Source of the DNA: Rhodovulum robiginosum
GTDB lineage: Bacteria; Pseudomonadota; Alphaproteobacteria; Rhodobacterales; Rhodobacteraceae
Length of the DNA stretch: 57,823 nt
Assembly: GCF_003944755.1 (NCBI RefSeq)
Contig: NZ_RWGU01000036.1
Coordinates: 1-57,823 of the forward strand
Direction: 5' to 3'
The position numbers and the translations under genes were made by a program. Shown here one piece after another: positions 24,866 through 34,166 of this stretch. The notes under the pieces are model-generated. The model was not told the DNA's origin, ran no database searches, and saw nothing but the letters and a program-made list of their open reading frames with translations. Within the stretch, counting starts at the first letter, position 1; every line of letters begins with the position of its first letter.

Positions 24866-26047
24866 TCAGCCGGTCTTGCGGCCTGGAGCGGCCTCCACCG
24901 CCCCCGGGGCCACGCCCTGCCCCGCCAGAAGCCGCAGGATGCCGGCGCGGAACGCCCCCTCATCGAACCGCGCGGCATGGGCGACCAGCGGCTCCGGCGG
25001 CAGACGGTCGAGCCCGGCGGCCTCGAACCGCGCGACCGCGTCGGTCAGCCCCTCGACGCTTTGTTCGCGGAACAAGAGCCCGGTCTCGCCGTCGCGCACG
25101 GTATCAAGCGCACCGCCCCGGCCATAGGCGATCACCGGCCGGCCCGAGGCCATGACCTCGACCGGAACGATGCCGAAATCCTCTTCGCCCGGGAAGATCA
25201 GCGCCTTGCAGCGCGCCATGTGATCCTTGAGCGTGGGAAACGGCACCTGGCCGAGGAAACGCACGTTGTCGCCCGCCTGCGCAGCCAGCGCCTTACGTGT
25301 CTTGTCCGGCCCGCCGATCACGACCAGTGGCTTGCCCATCCGGGTGAACGCCTCGACCGCCAGATCGGGCCGCTTGTAGGGCGCCAGTTCGCCGGCCCAG
25401 AGGTAGAAGTCGCCCACCTCGCCCGCGGCCACCGGGGCGAAATCGGCCACCGCCACGGGCGGGTGCACCACCTCGGCCTCGCGGCGCCAGTATTTGCGGA
25501 TGCGCGCGGCCACATGGCCGGAATTCGCGGCAAAGGCATCGACCCGTGCCGCCGAGGTCACGTCCCATTGCCGCAGCTCATGGGCGAGATAGGGCATCAG
25601 GGCACGTGTCAGCGCGCCCGCGCCGTCGCGGTAGACATGGTACTGGTCCCACAGATAGCGCATCGGCGAATGGCAATAGCACAGGTGCGGCGCGTCGGGG
25701 GGCGCGATCACACCCTTGGCCGGCCCGGCCTCGCTGGAGATCACCAGGTCGAACCCGGTCAGGTCGATCTCCTCCAGCGCGCGGGGCATCAGCGGCAGGT
25801 ATTTCTGGTAGAGTCGCGGCGCGAATGGCAGCCGGGCGATGCGGGTGGTGTGCACCTTGTGGGCGTTCAGCGCCGGGCTGATCCTGTCGGGCACATAGAC
25901 ATGGGTGAAAAGCTCGGCCTCGGGAAACATCCGGCAGAGCGCCTCGAGGACCTTCTCGCCGCCGCGCATACCCACCAGCCAGTAATGCACGATCGCCACC
26001 CGCGGACCCTTGCGCCGGGTCACGACAGCCGGCGCGGGCTCAGACAT
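24866..26047 (-). CDS. GT4-family glycosyltransferase
   Basis: A 393-residue GT-B glycosyltransferase. R-V-A-I-V-H-Y-W-L-V-G-M-R-G-G-E-K (16-32) forms the N-terminal glycine loop. W-A-G-E-L-A-P-Y-K-R-P-D (about 217-228) and the E-x7-E motif in G-E-E-D-F-G-I-V-P-V-E-V-M-A-S-G bind the nucleotide sugar. I-A-Y-G-R-G-G-A-L-D-T-V is a common motif of mannosyltransferase-like members. The start ATG at 26047 overlaps the Wzc-like stop by eight bases, so it is coupled to the copolymerase. The PPTase follows after 12 bases. Confidence 0.92.
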   Translation of the reverse strand: MSEPAPAVVTRRKGPRVAIVHYWLVGMRGGEKVLEALCRMFPEAELFTHVYVPDRISPALNAHKVHTTRIARLPFAPRLYQKYLPLMPRALEEIDLTGFDLVISSEAGPAKGVIAPPDAPHLCYCHSPMRYLWDQYHVYRDGAGALTRALMPYLAHELRQWDVTSAARVDAFAANSGHVAARIRKYWRREAEVVHPPVAVADFAPVAAGEVGDFYLWAGELAPYKRPDLAVEAFTRMGKPLVVIGGPDKTRKALAAQAGDNVRFLGQVPFPTLKDHMARCKALIFPGEEDFGIVPVEVMASGRPVIAYGRGGALDTVRDGETGLLFREQSVEGLTDAVARFEAAGLDRLPPEPLVAHAARFDEGAFRAGILRLLAGQGVAPGAVEAAPGRKTG

Positions 26048-28253
26048 TATAGACGTATTCCTTGGCGTAGGCGGCGGCGCTCTCCTTGGGGTCGATCATG
26101 GTCATTACCACGCCATCCACCTTGATCCCCATTTCGGAAAGGGCCGAAAGGCCCCGCTCGACATCCCCGCGGCGCGTCGAATCCCAGCGCACCAGATAAA
26201 CGGTCGTGTCCACCGCCTGCGCAAGCACCAGCGCATCGCTGACAGCCAAAAGGGCCGGCGCATCGACGAGCACAACGTCATAAGCCTTCTTGAGCTGCTT
26301 GATCGTCAGCTGCAGCCATTCGGCCGAAAGCTGGTCTGCCGCCAGCGGGTTCGCCGACGAGGCGGCCAGCACATCGAAACCGATTTCGGGATCGGAATGA
26401 ATCGCCTCGGACAACGAGCACCGGTCGGCCATGAAATCGGTCAGGTCGTGTTTGAAGGTCCAGCCGAACGCCTGCTGCATGGCCGAGCGGCGCAGGTCGC
26501 AATCGACGACGATCACCGACTTGCCGGCCATCACCGACATCTGCGCCAGCGCCACCGTGGTGGTCGTCTTGCCCTCGCCCGGCACCGAAGAGATCACCAG
26601 GATGCTTGGCCTCTGGACACACTTGCCCCGCATAAGAAGCGCTGTGCGCAAATGTCGGATACGTTCGGCGAAGATGCCGTAGGGCGCCTTGAGCAGGTGT
26701 TTGTATGCCGACAGGGGCGTGCGCAAGTTGCCCCGCGGGATCGAGGCCAGCACCGGCAGCCCGGTCTCGCGCTCCAACTGCCCCACCGAGCGGAAGGTGA
26801 TCGACGTGAGTTCGAGGAACAACACCAGCCCGATACCCAGGCCCAGCCCGGCCACGCCGCCCATCGCGGTCATCAGCTTCGGCCGCGGCGCCGAGGGCGA
26901 ACCCGGGATCTTGGCGCGCTCGATCAGCTTGGCATCGGGGGTTTGCAACTGTTCCTGGGTGCGCGTCTCGGTCAGGCGCGAGAGAAACTGTTCGTAGGTC
27001 TGCCGCGATGCCGCGGCACGGCGTTCCAGCTGGTTCAGGCCGATGGAGTTGCGCGAAAACTCGATCACCCGCCCTTCGAGCGTGTCGAGGCTTTCCTTCA
27101 TCGTGTTCTCGCGGATGCGGGCGATTTCCAGCTCGCTGCGGCGCTGATCGACGATCTTGCGCACTTCCCGCTCGATATCCGCGTCGACGCGTTCCAGTTC
27201 GTTGGCCAGCCGTTCGCGCTCGGGGTGGTTGACGCCGTATCGGTCGGCCCAGAGGGCATCGCGCCGCATCAGGCCCAGCCGCTCTTCGTTCAGCGTCTCC
27301 AGGACGGGCGAGGTCACGATGTTGCCCACCGCGGTGATGCCATCATCGGCGATGGTGCTGGTAATCTGGGAATACCGCGCCTCGGCGGCCACACGGTCGG
27401 CCCGGGCGAGCATGAGCTGGTTGTTGATCTCGGCCAGTTGCAGCGACGCGGTGTCGAGGCTTCCGCCCTCCATCATCAGGCTGTTGGCGCGGTACTCGGC
27501 GACGGCGGCCTCGTCCACCTCGACCTCGTCGCGCAACTCTTCGACCCGCTGTTCGATCCAGGCGGTGGCCTGCTCGGCGGTATTGCGTCGCCCGTCGAGC
27601 TGCTGGGCGATGTACTCGTCCACCAGTTTATTGGCCAGCTGCATCGCCAGCAGCGGGCTTTCGTTTTCCACGCGGATGCCGATGACGTAGGATTCGCCTT
27701 CTCGATAGACCGCCAGGTTGCGCCTTACGGCCCAGATCAGCCGTTCCATCCGCGCCTCTTCGGGGGTCATCAGGGCCGGACCCTCGGGCGCGGGCTCAGG
27801 CCGGAAATCGGCCACCAGCGCCTTGATCTGCTCCTTGGCCCTGTCAGCCAGCGAGGGCGGCGCGTTGGCCGGGTCCATCGCCTCCAGCCGCTCGAAGCCG
27901 ATCTCGCGGATAACCCGCTCGACCAGCACATTCGACTTCAGGACGGACACCTCGCTGTTGACCACCTGTTCGCTGAGATCGAGTTCGGCCACCACCGCGT
28001 CATCCGCAATCACGCGCGACTTGCGCGGGTCGAGCATGATCTTGGCGACCGAGGTGTAGACAGGCGGCACCTGGCTGACCATCACAGCGGACAGCACCGT
28101 TCCAATCACCATGCAAGCGATCATGATCCACTTGCGGCGCCACAACATGCGGAACAACTCGCGCAAATCGACAGCGTCCGAATCTGACGGATTCGAACCA
28201 CCGCCGCGCCCGAAGCGCATCCCTAGATTATGTGTCGGATGAATGCTGTTCAT
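26040..28253 (-). CDS. Wzc-like polysaccharide copolymerase with BY-kinase domain
   Basis: A 737-residue inner-membrane protein that would control chain length and export. A Wzz domain (about 28-130) starts with a membrane span (43-63) and is followed by a long periplasmic coiled-coil (200-430) and a second span (460-482). The cytoplasmic tyrosine-kinase domain has Walker A S-V-P-G-E-G-K-T (556-563), Walker A' V-V-D-C-D-L-R (582-588) and Walker B V-L-V-D-A-P. The tail holds three tyrosines in the last nine residues, shorter than the classic Tyr cluster. ATG 28253 has GAGG ten bases upstream; Met12 is an alternative. It lies 203 bp after the Wzy-like gene. Confidence 0.93.
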   Translation of the reverse strand: MNSIHPTHNLGMRFGRGGGSNPSDSDAVDLRELFRMLWRRKWIMIACMVIGTVLSAVMVSQVPPVYTSVAKIMLDPRKSRVIADDAVVAELDLSEQVVNSEVSVLKSNVLVERVIREIGFERLEAMDPANAPPSLADRAKEQIKALVADFRPEPAPEGPALMTPEEARMERLIWAVRRNLAVYREGESYVIGIRVENESPLLAMQLANKLVDEYIAQQLDGRRNTAEQATAWIEQRVEELRDEVEVDEAAVAEYRANSLMMEGGSLDTASLQLAEINNQLMLARADRVAAEARYSQITSTIADDGITAVGNIVTSPVLETLNEERLGLMRRDALWADRYGVNHPERERLANELERVDADIEREVRKIVDQRRSELEIARIRENTMKESLDTLEGRVIEFSRNSIGLNQLERRAAASRQTYEQFLSRLTETRTQEQLQTPDAKLIERAKIPGSPSAPRPKLMTAMGGVAGLGLGIGLVLFLELTSITFRSVGQLERETGLPVLASIPRGNLRTPLSAYKHLLKAPYGIFAERIRHLRTALLMRGKCVQRPSILVISSVPGEGKTTTTVALAQMSVMAGKSVIVVDCDLRRSAMQQAFGWTFKHDLTDFMADRCSLSEAIHSDPEIGFDVLAASSANPLAADQLSAEWLQLTIKQLKKAYDVVLVDAPALLAVSDALVLAQAVDTTVYLVRWDSTRRGDVERGLSALSEMGIKVDGVVMTMIDPKESAAAYAKEYVYNV

Positions 28254-28456
28254 CTTTCAAAGACCTCGAGACTCGGCGTTGTTCCCCCGGGGCATACGAG
28301 GCCACCATCCCGGACGATGGAAAAACGCACCGCACTCGCGCCGGGCAGAAATACAATTACAAATTCCATGCGCTCGTGGAAGTTTTGCCCAAATATCGCC
28401 GTTTTTATACCTCCTCGCTACCACAATTGCCGATCAAGCGCGTCATTTCTCCACGA

Positions 28457-29866
28457 TCAAGTAACAATCGCCTCAGTCCGCGTCCGGGCGAGGGCTTGCG
28501 ATTCGAGCATTCCGCCCCGCGACAGCCCGGCCAGCAACCCGGCGATGGCGAAGAAGAAAAGCCCCAGGTCAGGCGTCGACCCCGTCAGCAGCGCCGATAA
28601 GAACAACGCCAGGGCCCCCGCCTTGAGCGAGCGAATCACCACGTCGCGCTCGGCAAGGCCGGTGCGCGCCGGCGCGCTGGCGAGTTTTCCCAGGAAAGCC
28701 AGGTACAGCGTCGTGCCGATTAAACCGAAACTGCCGAGACAGGCCAGCAACCAATTCGAGGCGCGCATACTGCCCAGCCCGGCGCCCATAAGCGAGGTTT
28801 CGACAAAGTTCCGGAATGCCTGATCGTTCCAACTCATTCGCTCGATCCCGGAGTCGCTTTCGAGCTTTGTAAAGAGGACCCCGTCGAGGTAATCCGTCAC
28901 TGGATTAACCAGTTCATAGGCGCCGAAAAGCGTCAGCGTACCCAGCCAGACCACCACCAGCGCCACCGACGCCAGACCCGCCGAGCGGCGTGGAATCGCG
29001 CGCAGCCCGCTGCGCATCGCCGAAAGGCCCAAAAAAGTGATGCCGAAGGCCGCAGCCGCCACGTAGGCCGAGGACGAGGTCGAGCGCAGTAGCGCCAACG
29101 TGCTGAAGGCAAAGCACCACCCCGCCAGGCGCGAGCGTCGCAAGACCAAATACTGCAGCCAGAACGCAAACAGCCCAAGCGTGTAGCCGCCGTAGGCCGA
29201 GGCCTCTGGGAAACCGCCGACCATTCGCTTGATCCCGGCCATTCGGCTTTCGGAGAGGATGGAATAATTGGCCGTCCGGATCGGGTCGAGCAGCACCTCC
29301 AGCCCTGCCGCTGCACTCAACACATCGGCCCAGCCCAACGCCACGTGAACGCCTGTTGCCAGCGTCACGGCCGCCAACACCGGGCCCGGATCCGGCCGGC
29401 GCACCGTGATGGTGACCAGCGCAAAAAAGGTGAAGGCGCCCAACATCATGCGAAACAGCTGGGTAAGATTGCCGTTGGTCGGCCTCAGCGGCAAAGAGAT
29501 TATCCCGCGGTCGCCCCGAGAAAGGCTGAACACATCGGTCTGCCCCTGGAAGAGCCGCGGAAAGGCCAGCGCCGCCACCACCGAGAAAAGCGCGAGAAAC
29601 AAGAGATAAAAGCCCGGCTGACCGGGCCGCATCGTGCCCGCCATCCGAGAAAGACCCCCCGGTGCCAGCAACACGAGCGTAAACAAGGTCAATGCCGCGA
29701 TGTCGGTGACAAGAATCGAGGCCCCGCCCAATGCGGGCAGATTGAACGCCGCCGCCGCACCCAACGGTGTAAGTGCCAGCAAGACCGCCCGCCCCCGCGC
29801 CGTTCCTCGCGCGACGAGCATCACCATCGCCAGAAGCGCCAGGATTGTACTCGGAACGATCTCCAT
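28457..29866 (-). CDS. Wzy-like O-antigen/EPS polymerase
   Basis: A 469-residue protein with about ten to twelve membrane spans and one larger periplasmic loop before the C-terminal spans. The F-P-E-A-S-A-Y-G-G-Y-T-L-G region and later S-L-M-G-A-G-L-G-S-M-R-A-S-N match the loosely conserved O-antigen ligase/polymerase (Wzy_C-like) pattern. It would join lipid-linked repeat units in the periplasm. Starts at ATG 29866; the next gene on the strand, the Wzc-like copolymerase, begins 203 bp later. Sequence conservation in this family is low, so the polymerase role relies on topology and context. Confidence 0.8.
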   Translation of the reverse strand: MEIVPSTILALLAMVMLVARGTARGRAVLLALTPLGAAAAFNLPALGGASILVTDIAALTLFTLVLLAPGGLSRMAGTMRPGQPGFYLLFLALFSVVAALAFPRLFQGQTDVFSLSRGDRGIISLPLRPTNGNLTQLFRMMLGAFTFFALVTITVRRPDPGPVLAAVTLATGVHVALGWADVLSAAAGLEVLLDPIRTANYSILSESRMAGIKRMVGGFPEASAYGGYTLGLFAFWLQYLVLRRSRLAGWCFAFSTLALLRSTSSSAYVAAAAFGITFLGLSAMRSGLRAIPRRSAGLASVALVVVWLGTLTLFGAYELVNPVTDYLDGVLFTKLESDSGIERMSWNDQAFRNFVETSLMGAGLGSMRASNWLLACLGSFGLIGTTLYLAFLGKLASAPARTGLAERDVVIRSLKAGALALFLSALLTGSTPDLGLFFFAIAGLLAGLSRGGMLESQALARTRTEAIVT

Positions 29867-30172
29867 ATGCCGGTTCAGCCGCCTGGGTTAGGGTCACCCC
29901 GACGCGGGGCCGGACCACAATACCGGCAGCTTGTGGCGAGTCGAGGCCCGATCTCCGACGGTTTCGTGACAGCGCCATATCGACGGGCCCTTCCGCCCTT
30001 TGCGTGCGTCACTACCGAGAAACGGGTCCAGGGCGGGCGCTTGCGGCTTCTCAGCCTGCTCTTCTCGCGCGGCCAGGCGGCAATCTGCCCCGGCTCACTT
30101 GAGGCAACGGGGCTTTGTTGATAGCGCTTTCTGCACCCCGGCGCGCGGCGCCCCGTCGAAAGGCCCACCCCC
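29867..30172. other. 306-bp divergent intergenic region (Wzy / aroQ)
   Basis: No gene. It marks the right border of the polysaccharide locus and separates divergent wzy-like and aroQ genes, so both promoters lie here. A GAAAGG ribosome binding site for aroQ is at 30157-30162. No palindrome or terminator is evident. Confidence 0.45.
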
Positions 30173-30610
30173 GTGACCAAGACAGTTTTCATCCTCAACG
30201 GTCCCAACCTCAACCTGCTGGGCCAGCGCCAGCCCGAGATCTACGGCCGCGAAACGCTGGCCGATATCGAAACCGCCTGCGCCGAGGTGGCCGCCGATCT
30301 CGGCCTGGCGACGCGGTTTTTCCAGTCGAACCTGGAGGGCGAGATCGTCGAGCAGGTGCACGCCGCCCGCGCCGAGGCCGCGGGCATCGTCATCAACCCG
30401 GCCGCCTACACGCATACCTCGGTGGCGATCCTCGACGCGCTCAAGGCGTTTGACGGGCCGGTGATCGAGGTGCACCTATCGAACGTGCACAAGCGCGAGG
30501 CGTTCCGCCATCACTCTTACGTCTCGCTGCGCGCCGACGGTGTCATCGCCGGCTGCGGCAGCCAGGGTTACCTGCTGGCATTGCAACGGCTGTCCGCGCT
30601 GCTGAGCTGA
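30173..30610 (+). CDS. aroQ: Type II 3-dehydroquinate dehydratase
   Basis: The third step of the shikimate pathway: 3-dehydroquinate to 3-dehydroshikimate. The 145-residue length is standard. Type II signatures are all present: [14 protein letters not shown] (8-21) with R19, the catalytic Y24, [10 protein letters not shown] (74-83) with H81, and I-E-V-H-L-S-N (98-104) with H101. The start is GTG at 30173, the only codon that gives the conserved N terminus, with GAAAGG about ten bases upstream. The FAD-linked dehydrogenase follows on the same strand after 57 bp. Confidence 0.97.
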   Translation: MTKTVFILNGPNLNLLGQRQPEIYGRETLADIETACAEVAADLGLATRFFQSNLEGEIVEQVHAARAEAAGIVINPAAYTHTSVAILDALKAFDGPVIEVHLSNVHKREAFRHHSYVSLRADGVIAGCGSQGYLLALQRLSALLS

Positions 30611-30667
30611 GCGCGGACGAGCCGACAGGCCGGGCGACGCGGCGGCCCGCACCCGGGGAGGCACGAG

Positions 30668-32041
30668 ATGAGTATCGACAAGGCCATAGGCGCGCTCGGG
30701 CAGGTGCTGGGCGGGCGGCTGACCACCAGCGCGGCCGAACGCGACAGCCACGCCGCGAACGAGACCCATTTTCCACCCGCGCCGCCCGACGCGGTCGCCT
30801 ATCCAGAAACCGCTGCCGAGGTCTCGGCCATCCTGGGGATTTGCAGCGCCCATGGCTGCCCGGTGACGGCGCGCGGGGCGGGCAGCGCGCTGGAGGGGCA
30901 CCACCTGCCGATCCGGGGCGGGATCAGCCTGGACATGTCGCGGATGGATCGGCTGTTGCAGGTAAATGCCGAAGACATGGACGCCGTTGTCCAGCCCGGC
31001 CTGACGCGAGAGGCGCTGAACCAGGAACTGCGCGCGACGGGCCTGTTCTTCCCGGTCGATCCCGGCGCCAATGCCACGCTGGGCGGCATGGCCGCGACGC
31101 GGGCGAGCGGCACCACCGCCGTGCGCTACGGCACGATGCGCGACAACGTTCTGGCGCTCGAGGCCGTGCTGGCCGACGGGCGCATCATCCGCACCGGCAG
31201 CCGGGCGCGCAAATCCTCGGCGGGCTATGACCTCACCCGGCTGCTGATCGGCTCGGAGGGCACGCTTGCAGTCATCACCGAACTCACCCTGCGCCTGCAC
31301 GGCCAGCCCGAGGCGGTGTCGGCCGCCACCTGCCGCTTTCCCGACGCCGAGGCGGCGGTAGGCACGGTGATCGCCACCATCCAGATGGGCCTGCCCATGG
31401 CGCGGATCGAATTGGTGGACGAGGTGATGGTCAAGGGGTTCAACCTGTTCCACGGCTCGGCCCTGCCCGAGGCGCCGCATCTTTTCGTCGAATTCCACGG
31501 CTCGCCCGCGGGCGTGGCCGAACAGGCCGAAAGCTTCGGCACGCTGGCGCGCGAATACGGCGCCGAGGGCTTCGCCTGGGCCGACCGGCCCGAAGACCGC
31601 ACCGCGCTCTGGGCGATGCGGCACAAGGCCCATTACGCCACCGGCGCGCTTGAGCCCGGCAAGCGAACGCTGGCCACCGATGTCTGCGTGCCGATTTCGG
31701 CCCTTGCCGAGGCGCTGCGCACCGCCCAGGCCGACAGCCGCGACCTTGGGCTGACCGCGCCCATCGTGGGGCATGTGGGCGACGGCAATTTCCATTGCGG
31801 CGTGCGGGTCGACCCCGCCGATACGGCCGAGATGGACCGCGCGGCCGAATTCACCGCGCGGCTCGCGCGGACCGCGCTGGCGCTCGGTGGCACGGTGACA
31901 GGCGAACACGGGGTGGGCCTGGGCAAGATCAAGTTCATGGAGGCCGAACACGGCCCGGCCCTGTGGGCGATGCGTGCCCTGAAAGACGCGCTGGACCCCG
32001 GCAACATCCTCAATCCCGGCAAGATGCTGCCACCGGCCTAG
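30668..32041 (+). CDS. FAD-binding D-lactate/glycolate dehydrogenase-type oxidase
   Basis: A 457-residue flavoenzyme of the GlcD/Dld group that oxidises D-2-hydroxy acids. The FAD_binding_4 (PCMH) domain spans about 36-210, with T-A-R-G-A-G-S-A-L-E-G (67-77), P-G-A-N-A-T-L-G-G-M (132-141) and L-I-G-S-E-G-T-L-A (213-221). The C-terminal domain has V-G-H-V-G-D-G-N-F-H and T-G-E-H-G-V-G, the metal/substrate region seen in D-lactate dehydrogenases. GGGGAGG lies seven bases before the ATG. It may be cotranscribed with aroQ but has no functional link to it. Confidence 0.93.
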   Translation: MSIDKAIGALGQVLGGRLTTSAAERDSHAANETHFPPAPPDAVAYPETAAEVSAILGICSAHGCPVTARGAGSALEGHHLPIRGGISLDMSRMDRLLQVNAEDMDAVVQPGLTREALNQELRATGLFFPVDPGANATLGGMAATRASGTTAVRYGTMRDNVLALEAVLADGRIIRTGSRARKSSAGYDLTRLLIGSEGTLAVITELTLRLHGQPEAVSAATCRFPDAEAAVGTVIATIQMGLPMARIELVDEVMVKGFNLFHGSALPEAPHLFVEFHGSPAGVAEQAESFGTLAREYGAEGFAWADRPEDRTALWAMRHKAHYATGALEPGKRTLATDVCVPISALAEALRTAQADSRDLGLTAPIVGHVGDGNFHCGVRVDPADTAEMDRAAEFTARLARTALALGGTVTGEHGVGLGKIKFMEAEHGPALWAMRALKDALDPGNILNPGKMLPPA

Positions 32042-32135
32042 GCAGCGGCGCCTCAGGTTCCCGAATTAATCCCGCGCCGCGTAGCTGCCCGACATTGGCA
32101 ACGCCCCTCCAGCCGGGGCATGAGATTTCACTTCC

Positions 32136-32176
32136 AAAAAAAAACCGCGGGCCTGCCAAGCCCGGCCTCACCCGCG
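32136..32176 (-). terminator. Intrinsic terminator for the amidotransferase/M20 operon
   Basis: Read on the minus strand, a CGCGGG...CCCGCG stem enclosing a smaller GCC/GGC stem is followed at once by G and a run of nine T (plus-strand A tract at 32136-32144). It lies ~30 bp after the amidotransferase stop codon, exactly where this operon should end. Confidence 0.8.
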
Positions 32177-32205
32177 CCGATGACTGTTGCGCCCGTGGCG
32201 CCCGG

Positions 32206-32946
32206 TCAATCCCGCGCGTAGCGTGCCACGAAGTTGCGCAGGATGCGCTCGGGCCAGGTCACGTCTGCCGCGCGGCACATCGCGATCAGGGCATCCGCCG
32301 TGTCGGGCGGGAAATAACCGCGGTGGCGGTAGATGCGGATGCGCGTCTCGAACCCGGCGCTGTCGGCCTCGGGATGGAACTGGGTGGCATAGACGTTCGC
32401 CCCGTGGCGGATCATCTGGTAGGGGCAGGCGCGCGAGGCGACCAGGTGCGCGCAGCCCGCGGGCACCTCCTGCGCGGCCTCCTTGTGCCCGACGAAAGCG
32501 GTAAAGCGCTCGGGAAATCCGTCGAGCAGCGGGTCGGCGCGGCCCGCCTCGGTCAACGTGCAGTCCGAGGTGCCCACCGGCTCGCCATAGCGGCGCTTCG
32601 AGACCTCGGCGCCCAGGTGATGCGTCAGCACGCCGATGCCGTAGCAGCACCCCAGAAACGGAAAGTCGCGCCCGGTGATGGCCGGCATCAGCCCCAGCGC
32701 GGCGGTCTCGATCTGCGCTTCCACCGCGCTTTTCGCCTCGGGCGGGTCCGACACGCAGCCCGGGCCGCCGCCGACGATAACGCCGGAATAGGCGTCGAGG
32801 TCGAGCTCGGCCGGGATCGGCGCCTGGTCCAGCCGTATGCGGTGGGCGTCGCCCTCGTCGAGCCCGCCCTTTCGCAGGATCGCGGCGAACTCGTCGTCCG
32901 AAGCCTCGGTCTCGGGGCGAAGCTGGAGGATCAGAAACGGCTTCAT
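32206..32946 (-). CDS. Class I glutamine amidotransferase-like protein
   Basis: A 246-residue stand-alone GATase1 domain. The nucleophile is C101 in F-L-G-C-C-Y-G-I-G and the dyad is H191/E193 in A-T-Q-F-H-P-E, so the catalytic triad is intact. There is no synthetase domain, so it may hydrolyse gamma-glutamyl compounds (PuuD-like) or supply ammonia to a partner. The ATG at 32946 gives the conserved M-K-P-F-L-I-L-Q-L start; the frame is open to 33036 but the extra residues are not protein-like. It follows the M20 gene by 47 bp on the same strand and ends at a strong terminator, so the three hydrolase genes likely form one operon. Confidence 0.88.
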   Translation of the reverse strand: MKPFLILQLRPETEASDDEFAAILRKGGLDEGDAHRIRLDQAPIPAELDLDAYSGVIVGGGPGCVSDPPEAKSAVEAQIETAALGLMPAITGRDFPFLGCCYGIGVLTHHLGAEVSKRRYGEPVGTSDCTLTEAGRADPLLDGFPERFTAFVGHKEAAQEVPAGCAHLVASRACPYQMIRHGANVYATQFHPEADSAGFETRIRIYRHRGYFPPDTADALIAMCRAADVTWPERILRNFVARYARD

Positions 32947-32993
32947 CGCGCCCTCATGCCCCGGCCCCGCGGCCCCGTCAATGCGGCGCCGGA

Positions 32994-34160
32994 TCAGGCC
33001 GCCGGCATCCGGGTCTCGACCATCTCGGCGAACCACGAACAGCCGAAGGGAATCGCCTCGTCGTCGAAATTGTATTCCGGGTGGTGCACCGACGCGGTGT
33101 CGCCGTTGCCCACGAAGATATAGGCGCCGGGGCGTTCGTTCAGCATGAAGCTGAAATCCTCGCCGCCCATCAGCGGCGGGGTGTCGGGGTTGACCTGCCC
33201 CGAGATCTTTTCGGCCACCTGAATGGCAAACTCGGTCTGGTCGTCGGCGTTTTCGGTCACCGGGTAGCCGCGGTGATAGATGACATCCGCCCTCGCGCCG
33301 AAGGCCACCGCGGTGTTCTCTACCACCGCCTTCAGCCGCGTCTCGGCAAAGCTGCGCACATCGTCCTCCAGCGTGCGCACCGTGCCGCGCAGCAGCACGG
33401 TCTGGGGGATGACGTTATGCGCCTCGCTCTCGGTGCGGAAGGTGCAGACCGAGACGACTACCTGTTTCAGCGGGTCCACGTTGCGCGAGGCGATCGACTG
33501 CAGCGCGACCACGATATGGCTGGCCACCAGCGTGGTGTCGATGCATTCATGGGGCTTGGCCGCGTGGCCGCCCTTGCCGGTGACGGTGATCTCGAACTCG
33601 TCGGCGGCGGCCATGATCGGCCCGGGCCGGATCGCGAAACTGCCCACTGGCAGGCCGGGGCTGTTGTGCATGCCGTAGACCTCGTCGATGCCGAAACGGT
33701 CCATCATGCCGTCCTCGCACATCGCGCGGCCGCCCGCGCCACCCTCTTCGGCGGGCTGGAAGATCACCACCGCCGTGCCGTCGAAATTACGGGTCTCGGC
33801 CAGGTATTTGGCCGCGCCCAGCAGCATCGCGGTATGCCCGTCATGGCCGCAGGCATGCATCTTGCCGTGGTTTTTCGAGGCATAATCCAGCCCGGTCGCC
33901 TCGATGATCGGCAGTGCGTCCATGTCGGCGCGCAGACCGATCGCCCGGCCCTTGCTGTCGGACTTGCCCCTGATGACACCGACCACGCCGGAACGTCCGA
34001 TGCCCTCGACCACCTCGTCGCAGCCGAACGCCCGCAGCCGGTCGGCCACCAGCGCCGAGGTGCGCGGCAGGTCGTACAGCAGCTCGGGATGTTCGTGCAT
34101 GTCCCGCCGCCAGGCGGCGATTTCGTCCTGCAGCTCGGCAAAGCGGTTCTTGACGGGCAT
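32994..34160 (-). CDS. M20-family amidohydrolase (hippurate/N-acyl amino acid hydrolase-like)
   Basis: A 388-residue metallohydrolase of the AbgB/HipO group. Metal ligands are visible in L-R-A-D-M-D-A-L-P (76-84), H-A-C-G-H-D-G-H-T (102-110) and Q-P-A-E-E-G-G (134-140); M-G-G-E-D-F-S near the C terminus is typical. It releases amino acids from N-acyl or similar amides in the cytoplasm. It lies six bases after the ArgE-like gene and 47 bp before the amidotransferase. A divergent peptide-type ABC importer starts ~1.4 kb away, so an imported N-acylated amino acid, peptide or opine is the likely substrate class. Confidence 0.92.
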   Translation of the reverse strand: MPVKNRFAELQDEIAAWRRDMHEHPELLYDLPRTSALVADRLRAFGCDEVVEGIGRSGVVGVIRGKSDSKGRAIGLRADMDALPIIEATGLDYASKNHGKMHACGHDGHTAMLLGAAKYLAETRNFDGTAVVIFQPAEEGGAGGRAMCEDGMMDRFGIDEVYGMHNSPGLPVGSFAIRPGPIMAAADEFEITVTGKGGHAAKPHECIDTTLVASHIVVALQSIASRNVDPLKQVVVSVCTFRTESEAHNVIPQTVLLRGTVRTLEDDVRSFAETRLKAVVENTAVAFGARADVIYHRGYPVTENADDQTEFAIQVAEKISGQVNPDTPPLMGGEDFSFMLNERPGAYIFVGNGDTASVHHPEYNFDDEAIPFGCSWFAEMVETRMPAA

Positions 34161-34166
34161 CGGCTG

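Noticed and set aside
24221-26125. Plus-strand frame of over 600 codons
   Set aside because: Antisense to the PPTase and GT4 genes, with no domain and biased Arg/His/Gly composition.
26010-28187. Long plus-strand open frame of over 700 codons
   Set aside because: It is antisense to the well-supported Wzc-like gene; low-complexity His/Gln/Arg-rich product typical of high-G+C shadow frames.
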